Source: Daucus carota subsp. sativus
Lineage: Eukaryota > Streptophyta > Magnoliopsida > Apiales > Apiaceae
Direction: 5' to 3'
Length of the DNA stretch: 64,000 nucleotides
Assembly (NCBI RefSeq): GCF_001625215.2
Contig: NC_030387.2
Span: 35,487,606-35,551,605, forward strand
Of this stretch, positions 36,780 to 46,833 are shown one piece after another; position 1 is the first letter of the stretch; each line of letters opens with the position of its first letter. The notes under the pieces are model-generated. The model worked only from the letters and a program-made list of their open reading frames with translations. It did no database searches and was not told where the DNA came from. The position numbers were made by a program, and so were the translations under genes.

Positions 36780-38850
36780 TTCTCAAACAATTTGAAGATT
36801 TTCCGGCGACGATTCGAATTGCAAGGAATCTTTTAACGGCAACCAAGGGTTTCCGACGACTTTCTCTCCCTACAAACCCATTGGTAACTCCAGCTTTTTA
36901 CCTCAGTTATCAAATGCTAAAGCACAAAAGATTAGATTTTTTTCATCAAGTGATGCTTTTAAGGCCAACCCAGTTGCTCTTTAGATGATTAATCATTCTC
37001 TCTCTTGCAATATGCCAAAAATCAGGTCTTTATCATGTTTCCAATATTTGTATACAGAGGTGGTATTTGGCCGAACGTAAAAATCCGGCTTGTTTACAAG
37101 TTAGAAGCAATTATTTGTACTGTTTGTTTAAAAAGTTAGGAAGTACTTACAAAAGTTGAAATACTTCTCCTTCACTTCTTTTTTGCTTTGAGCAAGAAAC
37201 ACTTAGCTCACCCAAACGGCCCTAGAATATGACCGGAAAAAAATTTGTATACAAAGGAATCTTGATAAATTTATTGTGGAAATTGTTTATACTCTACATA
37301 AATTAAGTGTATATGTTTGTGTCCTGTTCTAGTGTACTTGTGCAGTTTGTTGACCCTTTTGTATAAATGATTGCGTATGCGCAGATGAGTCATATGCTCA
37401 AGGTCTAATAGCATTAGAACAATGTCAATCTACGCGGCAAGATGATGATTGAAAGGGTCTTGTTTTACTAGGCATGGCGCCCTTATTCTCGCAAAGGTAT
37501 GGGCTTATTACTATTGTTTTTGGTTCATTTCGTGTGATTTTGATTTTGTAAGCTAATTTAACATTTTTGTAAGTTTTCTTCTGACAGTTGAAATTATGAG
37601 GAAGCGATTGAGCAGCTTAAGAAAGTTCAAGGCTTGGCAGTTTCCTCATTGGCTATTAAAGGTAAGCGCAGTAGCATATTTATTGTGTTGATTGTGACTG
37701 AGTTAGTAGCTGCTATTAAGTGAAGGGTTTTGATTCTCGGTTTTTGTTTGGTTGAAATTTAGTGGCTGCTATTCAAGCACACTTGGAACTCGGTCAGGTT
37801 TTACTCGGAAAATGATTTGATTGTGTGTGCTAGTAATTTACATTGAGCTCAGTCTTTAGCAGCGATATGTATTTATCTGGAGAATGTTCTCCATATATAG
37901 GAAGATACTTCATCAGTGCTTGCAGATATATGCTTATAATCTCTGGAATCTGTCCAGCTGGAAAATGGCAGCAATTATGGAGATGGATTACTGGATGCTC
38001 GACTGCTCTTGCTAAGGTAAAGCACTGGTTGAGCTTGTCTGTGGTGATCTTGAATCATGTTCAGCGTCGTGCCTCGATGAGTTTTTTGGTTTCCCTTCGT
38101 TTCCTATTTTTAAATGAATTAACAAGCTTAACATTGAGTTTTCTTTTGCCGCGGATTTATTTTTTCAAGAACTTAAGGAAAATAAAGGTGGTATGATTTC
38201 AGTTTATGTTGTTGTGAATCATTTCCTTCGGTATATTAAACTATGGTGTTATTTTCTAGGCAATGTTGCCTTATCATATGGAGGATTCCTTCATGGCTCA
38301 TGCCAAGCAAAATTTTCCAATGGCGAAGGAAATCTTTTGAAAAAGTAATCCAAGGGGTGTCAGAAACAACAGATTTGAGCGATCCACATAACTTAGCAGC
38401 TGGTAATATGATTTTGGAGTGAGCTCTTATGGCGGCTACTTGTTTATTGTGGCAGCTTGAGGCACAGTTAGGGTTAGATTTTCTGTCACATTTTATTTTT
38501 TTAGTTTTTAGTATGAGTCCTGTTCTTTAATCAAATCTGTTTTATGCTGGTAGAAATTTTGCAGAGGCAGAGGAGATGTTATGTGTGGGGCCTAGTAGAA
38601 CCGAGGTGAGGTCTAGTTGAACTTAGATGGTACCAGCATCGTGGGATAGGTGTGTGATCTCATATAGGAGGTGCGTCATAAGGGTTTTTTTTTATTTATT
38701 TTGTATCTTAATAATTTGTTTTTAAACATTATCTATGAATATATGTATCATCCACATACAGGAGAGCTTTGGAAATGCTAAAAACCCTTCACTGAAACTA
38801 GCAATATGGGAAGGTGCACAGAAGGGGCATAGTTGCCCTTGCAAGAAGTA
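36780..38850 (+). pseudogene. Decayed TPR-protein pseudogene (plant organelle-type TPR)
   Basis: Dispersed exon-like blocks in correct order match a plant TPR-repeat protein I know only as a family. An N-terminal targeting-like stretch (near 36900) is followed by DESYAQGLIALEQCQSTRQ (about 37383), YEEAIEQLKKVQGLAVSSLA (about 37600) and VAAIQAHLELGQ (about 37760). Then come GNVALSYGGFLH (about 38262), KKVIQGVSETTDLSDPHNLAAGNMILE (about 38340), FAEAEEML (about 38565) and ALEMLKTLH...GKVHRRGIVALARS (about 38765). In-frame stops (after QDDD, after MILE, after LKTLH), frame changes and missing exons show it is dead. Introns appear retained, so it is a degenerated gene or duplicate and not a retrocopy. 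A MITE-like piece sits in one intron (about 37058-37225). Confidence 0.7.
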
Positions 38851-39108
38851 GTAGAGTCTAGATCTTTTTGTCCAATCAGTCGGTGAAAAATAATAATTAT
38901 ATAAATCTATTTTTAACGACAGGATTAGCATAGAACTAATCCAAAGGTGTCTAGAACTACACTACCTACTAATCCAACGTGCCTAGAATTAGGGCTGCTC
39001 ATGGAGTCCAACCGGTTGTCATTAACCCAACCCAACTCTGGGCTGACCAAATTGACCTATTCAAAACCTGTGAGCCAATTATGTTGATTTTTGATTGGGC
39101 CATTTATA

Positions 39109-39343
39109 ATGAGTTGGGTCAAATTTTATTTTTTAAAAACCTTAAACCAACTCAATCCGGTCCAATATATTAGACCCAGTCCATTTCATATCTACTATAT
39201 TAGTGTTATCATAGCCCGAGTTAATGAGTTGGGTCAAAATTTATCTTTTAAAAATCTTAAACCAACTCAACCCGGTTCAATAAATTAGACCCAGCCCATT
39301 TCATATCTACTGCACTACTGTTACCATAGCCCAAGATAAAACT
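39109..39343. repeat. Tandem duplication, unit about 117 bp
   Basis: Two adjacent copies share aatgagttgggtcaaa, ccaactcaa, agaccca and catttcatatctact with scattered substitutions. They sit in a repeat-like tract starting near 38985 (gggctgctcatggagtc), a type of sequence common in plant hAT or helitron relics. No gene is present. Confidence 0.6.
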
Positions 39344-39949
39344 TAGTTTTAGAATATTTAACAACTGTCTACTGATTTGATGTATATAATTGAAGCAAAA
39401 AAAACCTCTTGCTTTAAATTATTTTGTTGCATGCTTCACTTAATTAGAATAGTCATAATGCCGACACGGTTATACATAAATAAAATATCCGAATTATTTA
39501 TAGACAATTGTTTATAATATCACCTGCATGAACATATTATAAAATAAAAAAATCATATATTTATTTCAAATAAATAAAATAAAATAATCATATACTATTT
39601 AGCATTTCCGTATACTTGCTTGCCGGTGTATATGTTTGTTGAGCAACGAAGCAGAAGAGAGGGCATCTAAACAAGTTTCCAGGATGTAGGGAATTAAATA
39701 ATGGGGCATAAGCGGCGGCGGAGGCGACCGGGAAGCAGTACAGATACACATTAAGGAGTGTCAACCCATCAAGACTATTAAGTATGCAGCGTTGCTTTAA
39801 ACAATCCCCCCGTTTGAGACGTTCTTGGCCTTTCGGGATTATCCTATCCCCCGACCAAACACAGGAAACTGCTTAGTGAGTTTGGTCGAAACTACTTTAT
39901 TCAACGCAACATCTCTTTAGCTTAAAAATTAAATTCTAATGTTGGTGTC

Positions 39950-40090
39950 GATTGGAATTCCGGTCGAGAAATTTTTGTAATCATTTTTATTTTTAAGATT
40001 ATTTATATTCTATGATCTGTTAAGCAATCTGAAAACAAAACGGCTATTTGCTTAGCTCAGTTTTTAAAATTTTATTGTTCGTCAAAAAAA
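39950..40090 (+). mobile_element. LINE 3' tail fragment
   Basis: The block from gatctgttaagcaatctgaaa through ttgttcgtcaaaaaaaa resembles the 3' end of the element at 5690-6456 (gatctgaaaacaaagcgg... ttcgtcaaaaaaaaa). The left limit and target duplication are not resolved. Confidence 0.5.
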
Positions 40091-40187
40091 ATTAACTATT
40101 AATAATATTATTTCTTTTGTTTTAACTCTTCAAACAAAACTAAAATGTTTTAAACTGTGAACACATATTAAATTTGTTACGTGTAAC

Positions 40188-40349
40188 CAGTGTTGTAAAA
40201 AGCAGGAATCAGACTTAATCGGTGAAGTCACGGAACAAAGATTAATCGGGGATTAATTGAATTGATCGGTGATTAATCGGAGATTTAATCAGTTCGGCGA
40301 GTTACGGAACATGGATTAATCGGTGATTAATCGTGATTAATCAGCGACG
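40188..40349. mobile_element. Short hAT-like element
   Basis: 162 bp starting cagtgttgtaaaaagc and flanked by the 8-bp duplication cgtgtaac at 40180-40187 and 40350-40357. Its interior has several gattaatcgg/ggtgattaatc repeats. The right TIR is not well conserved (...aatcagcgacg), suggesting a terminal deletion or aberrant insertion. Similar gattaatcg sequence occurs in RTNLB intron 1 near 10530-10560. Confidence 0.65.
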
Positions 40350-40357
40350 CGTGTAAC

Positions 40358-41187
40358 CAACTTTTATTGTAATATAGTTCAATTTAATAGTTGATAAATA
40401 TTATTTTCTTCGTCCCATTCATTTCTATATAATTCTTTTGTATTGCAGTTTAGGGATTTTACAAAATATAGTTATATGCCTTATTCTTTGAAAAAAAATT
40501 GGAATAAATATTTAAATAATATACCTTTTTTTAAAAGAAAAAATAATAATTTATAAATTCATATTATATAAGAGCCTAACTAACTCTCAATTCCAAATAT
40601 AGGTCTGAGAGTAGAATATTATAACTTTAACAAAAATATCACTTCCTCATAATTCAATATTATTTATAGATGTTATATGTCCCAAATTGGCCAAATATTA
40701 ACACAATAATTTTAATAAATTTTTTTAGGAAAATCGATTAGTGACCAAGAGAATTAAGAGGATTACTCGAACTCATTACTGATACAGGGGAAACATGGCT
40801 GCATGTTGAAGTATATGTGTGTGAAGGAGACAAGGAGGTATTAACAAAAGAAAATATTTAAAAGGGGACAGCACCGAAAAACAAAATAAATACAACTAGA
40901 TAGAGGTGAAAAAAACAAACGAAATGTTTAGAAAATGAGAAGCAAGACGGTTTGACTTGAAGAAGAAATAAAAGGAGAAGCGGGAGGAAGAGGCCAAATC
41001 GTCGTCCACAATCACCTCAATAAAATCATCTCGGCATACACAAATTATTTTTTGTTCTAATAATTATAAATTATTTTTCATATGCTTCACCATGCCATGC
41101 AACCATCGTAACTGCGATATTCGGGACAATATGAAGAGTTTTTGATGCAAAATCTAGGCGCGCATGAGGCCATCAGCATAATCACAA
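40358..41187. other. Upstream region of the MAPKKK gene
   Basis: AT-rich DNA followed by a probable leader. A fragment resembling a mariner MITE end (cgtcccattcatttctatat) lies near 40410. No other gene seen. Confidence 0.4.
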
Positions 41188-44100
41188 ATGTATTGGTGGC
41201 GGAAATTATCCGTCGGTGATTCTCGTTCCCCGTCTCTTTCGATATCTTTCTCCGACGACGTTCCTTCGAAATCCGGCATTTTTCGGCGTCGTGCATGGTC
41301 TTTTAAACCTCAGAATTGCCTCCTCACGTCTCGTGCTAAAAAACAACGTCCTCTGTCCGCAATTTCTATGATGCGACGTTCGCCAAGCAACGGATACTCC
41401 ATTGCTCCGCAGCCTCTGCCTCTGCCTGAGCTGGCGACTCTGTTGCGTCAGGAAGCTGCGCATCCGTCTAATAATTCTGTCAGCGTGCCGCTCCCCTCCC
41501 CTCCTGCCTCGAAATCTAGAGAGGACAGGGAGAAATCCGATGCTCATCGACGTGATGGCGACGCTCTGCCCTTGACTTCCGGAATTTCTAGGTAAATCTT
41601 TTGTCATTTCAGTTTTCAATTATCGGATTTTTTAGTGCGTCTAACGATCACTTGTTAGTTAGGTAATGAATTTTTATTAGTTTCAATCTCATGATGGTTC
41701 CCTGTATGCAGAAAATCTTCACCAATAAACATCATCTATGTTAGTAAAACGTATTTGTTAATGTGTGCTCATAGAAAGACCCTACAATTATGAATATATG
41801 GGAGATCGTATTCTTCCTAACTAGCTAACTATATGGGAGATCGTATTCTTCCTAACTAGCTAACTATAAAGTGATTAATATAAATAATCTCTTTCGTTCA
41901 AGCAAGTGTTGGAATATAATGAATATGGTATCAGAGCTCAGGCGGACATATGACGTTGAAGAATAAATTTATAGGACTTTGGGTCAGATCTCTGTTACAT
42001 GGATTAGGTATATTATTGGAGCTGCATTGATCTGCTTAGACTTGGTATTGAGCTCTTTCGTTTGGTTTCATCGGAAAATAAATGACATTCTGACTACTTA
42101 GTTTTAATCATATGTTAACCATATCTTTGAACTGAATACACTGAAGATTAATTTATGATGTTAATAGTGTTTTCATTAGTAATTAAACTTGTGTACTTTT
42201 TTAAAATCATCTGCTTTATGTTTTAGTAAAATAGCCAGCCAAGGAACTCTGGCATCTAGGAGGTCACCTGGAAGACCATATGGTACAGAAATGACAAGGA
42301 ACAACAAGCTCAATGTCCCTCTGAGTATTCCTGCTAGCTCCTTTTCGAGCCCTTCTCTCAGCCCAGCAAATAATTTTTCCGAGACTCTTGCATCCCATCA
42401 CTTGTCTCCACCAGCATTTCATAACTGGTCTGCACCTGAGCTTCATTCCCCGGACATGATTCTAGGTCATGCACATCCTTACCAACCTTTCGAGAAAACT
42501 GGCATTTCTGCTGATAATTCCCCCATCCATATTCAAAAAATGAATTTTGGTCACAGTTCCATTAGCCCTCAAGGAGTGGTATCACCTTTAAATAGAAAAC
42601 CCGCTGATACTTCAACAACACGACGTGATAGTAGTAACCAGACCAATGTGCATCCCTTGCCGCTCCCTCCACCTGCCTCCACAGCTTCACAATCAGTTCT
42701 TAGTCCCAAATTTGCTGCTAAGCAAGGGAAAAGTCATTGGAACAAGGGAAAACTTATTGGACGTGGGACATTCGGTAGTGTTTATGTTGGCTCCGATAGG
42801 TTAGCTCTCTTATATATGCTTTTGTTATTATAGCTATTGATCAAGAATGTCAATACTGATTTTTTTACTTCTACAGAGAGACTGGAGCATTGTGTGCAAT
42901 GAAAGAAGTTGAATTGGTACCGGGTGATGAAAAATCTGCAGAATGTATAAGGCAATTAGAACAGGTCAAATCTTATGCTTACTGGATAATTTGTTGTCTT
43001 AATTATATGGCCGACCATGATTTTGTAACAATCAGTTCTTTCTTAGCTATTATATGTGTCTATTATTGCAGGAAATTCAACTTTTACGTCAACTAAAGCA
43101 TCCGAATATTGTACAGTATTATGGTAGCGAAACAGTGAGTGCTTCTCTGTTGCCCAGTGTCTGATATTGCTATGTAGTAGTATCAGATTATATATGCTAA
43201 AAGGAATTCAAATGTGTACATGCAGGTTGGTGATCGGTTTTACATATATTTGGAGTATGTTCATCCTGGTTCATTAGTAAATTATATTCGTGACCACTGT
43301 GGAGCAATCACAGAGCCTATCGTCCGCAACTTCACACGCCACATTCTTTCTGGCTTAACTTACTTGCACAGCACAAAGACAATACATAGGTACATGTGCT
43401 TGAGTATATGATTAGGCTTCAGGAATTTTTACTCCTGAGTACTTTTTTTGATGTTGATAAATTTGAGGACCAAACATAAATACATCTATGATCGATTAAT
43501 ATCTTGTATGCTCTGACAAAATGGCAAAACAAGATAGTTTTAAGATATATTGGATTTTAGATCTGCATTATCACCTCAATCGCAGTGAACTTGAGTGGTG
43601 TTCTAATTTTGAAATTGAAGTTTGACGGTAAATTCACATATAGGGACATCAAAGGAGCCAATTTGCTTGTTGATGCATATGGTGTTGTCAAGCTTGCGGA
43701 CTTTGGAATGGCAAAGCATGTAAGTTTCTAAAGTGCTAATCACTATAATTGTCAATCTGTATCTCAGAATCACTAAATTAATGCATTATTGAGTTTTTAT
43801 GAAAGGACTGAGCATTTTTTGTCTTGTTACAAATCATTGGATTTTGGGACTAAAATATAAATTGCTTGCAGCTTAGTGGACAAGCAGCTAATCTGTCGCT
43901 AAAGGGAAGTCCATACTGGATGGCTCCTGAGGTATGTAGGTTATGTAGCTTGGTACCCCATCTCTTTGCTTCTCTCTGTACATCCTCTTTATACTGACAC
44001 GTTTTCTACAGCTCTTACAGCCTGATATGCAGAACGAATCTGACCCTGACCTTGCGCTTGCTGTTGATATCTGGAGTTTGGGTTGCACGATTATTGAAAT

Positions 44101-44962
44101 GATGAACGGAAAACCTCCTTGGAGTGAATATGAAGGGGTTAGTACTTGCTCTTGCTTGATATTTCACATAAATAATATCCGTCTTCATTAAACTTCCCAG
44201 TTTTTATACGACCACTTTCATTTTGAAAAGGTTCATACCCTAACACGATTTGGATGATGTACAATGTCATCAACCGAGTACAGCAATATCATTATTCAGT
44301 TCACCCATTCCTCTCTGGTACATAAATTGCTTACATGGTTCTATCATGACAGCCTGCAGCTATGTTTAAAGTTCTGAAAGAGACTCCAGCCATTCCTGAA
44401 ACTCTGTCACCCGAAGGCAAAGATTTCTTGCAGTGTTGCTTTCGAAGAAATCCAGCAGAAAGGCCGTCAGCTAGAATGTTGCTAGAACATCGGTTCATGA
44501 AAAACTCACAGCAGGTGGTAGAGATGTTTTTCTATATTGTAATTTGTTCTTTCTTTCTCTGTTTTATGCACCATACTTAATATTATGTTACTTAGGATAA
44601 AGCACCTCTGGGAGCAGAATATCCGATTCACAGAATTGATAAAGCTCAAGTATCTAGTGCAGAAAGTGCACAAAGGAAGGTGTTGAACAGGTTATTTCTT
44701 TATCCTCGCTCTCGTATCCCCAAATTGCAGGTTCTGAATGATGGCCCAAGCTTAAACCTTTAAATGATATTTTTTCTCCAGTGAGAACCGAAAAACTGGT
44801 GGCGAAATTGCTGAATTAAAAGTGACCCCGCGTCTGTCTACTAGTTCTCTAGATGGCCTTTCAATATCAAACCAATCAGGTGTTGGCCATACCATGGATT
44901 ATTCCAGTCCTGCAGCTTCCCCTTCTTCCTCAAAAAAGATTGGTAGAACCCGAACGCAGTGA
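41188..44962 (+). CDS. MAP kinase kinase kinase, MAPKKK3/5 type
   Basis: Eleven exons: 41188-41591, 42227-42799, 42877-42964, 43072-43134, 43226-43389, 43644-43719, 43872-43931, 44012-44137, 44353-44514, 44596-44690, 44782-44962. The frame closes at 663 residues. An in-frame TAA at 41179 fixes the start. The N-terminal 300 residues are Ser/Pro-rich and regulatory. The kinase domain spans about 307-568, with GRGTFGSV (313-320), Lys335, [10 protein letters not shown] (430-439), DFG (450-452), GSPYWMAPE and the MEKK subdomain [29 protein letters not shown] and [16 protein letters not shown] closely follow Arabidopsis MAPKKK5/MAPKKK3, which link pattern-receptor complexes to MKK4/5-MPK3/6 signalling. 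The C-terminal 95 residues are Ser-rich and shorter than in AtMAPKKK5. Intron 1 contains retrotransposon debris. MAPKKK5 versus MAPKKK3 was not resolved. Confidence 0.94.
41790..42115. mobile_element. LTR-retrotransposon debris in MAPKKK intron 1
   Basis: The string tggtatcagagctc near 41929 is the standard plant Ty1/copia primer-binding site complementary to initiator tRNA-Met, placed just after an LTR-like end (ttggaatataatgaata). Immediately upstream, a unit of about 36 bp (atatgggagatcgtattctt ... aactagctaact) is duplicated in tandem at about 41797-41868. No gag or pol coding remains and the LTR's left end is not resolved. Confidence 0.5.
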
Positions 44963-46585
44963 TGTTGAATAAGCTACCAAATCTTGTACATGATTTGGTC
45001 TTACATGCTCCTTTTTATTTAAGATTCAGTCCGCTGGCTTCACGTTCTAAAATGATTAGCATGGAACTTGAGCATGAGGTTTTGCGGCAATCTCCAGAAG
45101 CTCTCAACAAATACTTCTGAGACTGAGAATTTGAACCAGACATTGTATACTATTAGTTTCACTTGGTTCTTTTGAGCTCCCTTACTTAGAATTTCACTTT
45201 GCTTGTATTTTAGATGTACTATTGCAGCTTGTGTGCACATTGATAGGGAGCACCAATGTTGCAGATATCACAAGTTTTAATTGTTAATAAATTAAAAAAG
45301 GTATCAGTTTTGACTTCAGACATTTGGTTAAGAAAGATTCTTATTCTAATGTTTTTTTATTGTGCTGTATATATGTTGTTAGGCTAGCTATCGCTCAGTA
45401 ACTAATATCTCACATCAGCGGTATTCACCTCATCTCCTCTGTGGGAAGTTGAGAGTTCTAATATTGTTGATGACTAACTGTATCAGTATATAGTTCTAAT
45501 TAGCCTGGAAAAAAAAGAGTTAGTCCTATATAGCCAGTGGAGTGTTATAAGCACCTCACCTTCATTGAAGGTGTGGAAAAGAAAGAATGTTCCATTTATA
45601 GCCAGTGAATAAGCTTCAGTTACCAAGCAACAAGATTCGGTGTATGCTCCAGTCATGACAGTGCATAAGCTTGAGGTATCAAGCAACAAGAATCAGGTAC
45701 ACCTCTTTTTCCCATATCGACTGACAGCAGCAAATATGCACCCACATGATTGTTATAGGTTTGTTTTTCTAGTCCTTTTAAAAAAGTATCTTGGAACTTT
45801 CGAAACTTGGAGCAAAAAAGATATCAAATGATTAATGAGAATCCAATTGGTGATTTAGAGGGACTTATAAGTGATTAAAGTGTTTAAGAAATAAGCAGAA
45901 GCCGTACAACAAATAAGCAGAAGTCATACAACAAAAACTACTAGTAAAAGTAATTCTTGACGGTACAAAATAAGTATTTCTAACTTGCAACTCCAGAAGT
46001 CGGGTTTAAAACCCCGCGCCAGACACCCACTATGCCAATCCAAAACTATATAGACAAAAGTTAAATCATTTTGTAGTTAGTAAATTTTTAAAAGAATATT
46101 ATCTATGAATATATTTTCAAAACAAATTAAAATGCATGAAAAGAAATATTTTCCCCATAGTGGAGGTAGCAGGTATCCAGCAACAAGAATTAGGCATACC
46201 TCTTTGTCCCTTGTCGATTAACAGAAGCACATATTCTGACCCACATGATATGTCATCCTCAAGAACTTAAAATACCCGTCTTGTACTAGTACTATTTTAC
46301 TGGTTACACTGAAATCAAAATTTGACACAGGCTGCAATCTTTCTATGTAGACTATTCTTACTGCTAAATAAATAAAATGGACAGATAAAACAAATAAAAA
46401 TTGAAAGTGGACAAAATAAACGGGAAGGAGAGAGCGGAAAGTACACGACCAAGGAAACTGCAGATGTTTAGCATACAACAGAAGCATTCACGTGATTACA
46501 TTCCCATCTATTCCTCCTCCATACACTCGCAAATTTCTTCTCTCAAACATATCCATACTACAAACAAACAAACAATATATCATAA
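44963..46585. other. Region between the MAPKKK and Cys-rich genes
   Basis: It holds the MAPKKK 3' UTR and spacer. Two imperfect direct repeats of about 80 bp occur at about 45670-45750 and 46160-46245 (shared cores caacaagaat, acctcttt, gcacc/gacc-cacatgat). No gene seen between them. Confidence 0.45.
46489..46494. promoter_or_regulatory. G-box upstream of the Cys-rich gene
   Basis: The palindrome CACGTG within attcacgtgatt lies 92 bp before the start codon at 46586, a usual position for a plant bZIP/bHLH G-box. Function is inferred from sequence only. Confidence 0.4.
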
Positions 46586-46833
46586 ATGGAGGCCCCTGGA
46601 ATACAGTCAATAGATAATACCAGAAATCTTCCCAAAGAAGATGAACAAGACAAGCTCATAGATGAATGGTAACCACTCTTTCTCCATACCCCTTGTATTT
46701 GCATATCATGATAATCCCTTTTGCTTTCTTTGATTCCTGATTTTTGTTTTTGTTTATTTTGATTTTTGGGTGCAGTTGTTCTTGCTTTTACAACTGCTGG
46801 GATAGCTGTTTTGACTTCTGGTGTTGCTATTAG
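46586..46833 (+). CDS. 46-residue Cys-rich small protein
   Basis: Two exons (46586-46668 and 46776-46833) joined by a clean GT-AG intron (GAATG/GTAACC ... GGTGCAG/TTG) encode 46 residues. The N-terminal 27 are polar and acidic (PKEDEQDKLIDE). The rest is CCSCFYNCWDSCFDFWCCY, with seven Cys among aromatic residues. It has no signal peptide. The Cys/aromatic tail might be palmitoylated, bind metal or insert in a membrane, somewhat like CYSTM-type proteins, but spacing differs and I do not assign a family. A CT/CA-rich leader precedes the ATG and a G-box lies 92 bp upstream, which supports a real gene. Conservation in related genomes would decide. Confidence 0.55.

Noticed and set aside
36616-36846. 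76-codon minus-strand open frame
   Set aside because: It lies across the complete tRNA-Asp gene and has no family resemblance.
38979-39343. Two overlapping open frames with repeated LNP/NELGQ segments
   Set aside because: They arise from a tandem duplication in repeat-like DNA, not from a gene.
41206-41619. 137-codon minus-strand open frame
   Set aside because: Antisense to MAPKKK exon 1, whose frame, splice sites and homology are convincing.
45990-46050. B-box-like sequence (gtcgggtttaaaaccccgc), possible second SINE
   Set aside because: No A box at the right distance, no tail and no target duplication were found.
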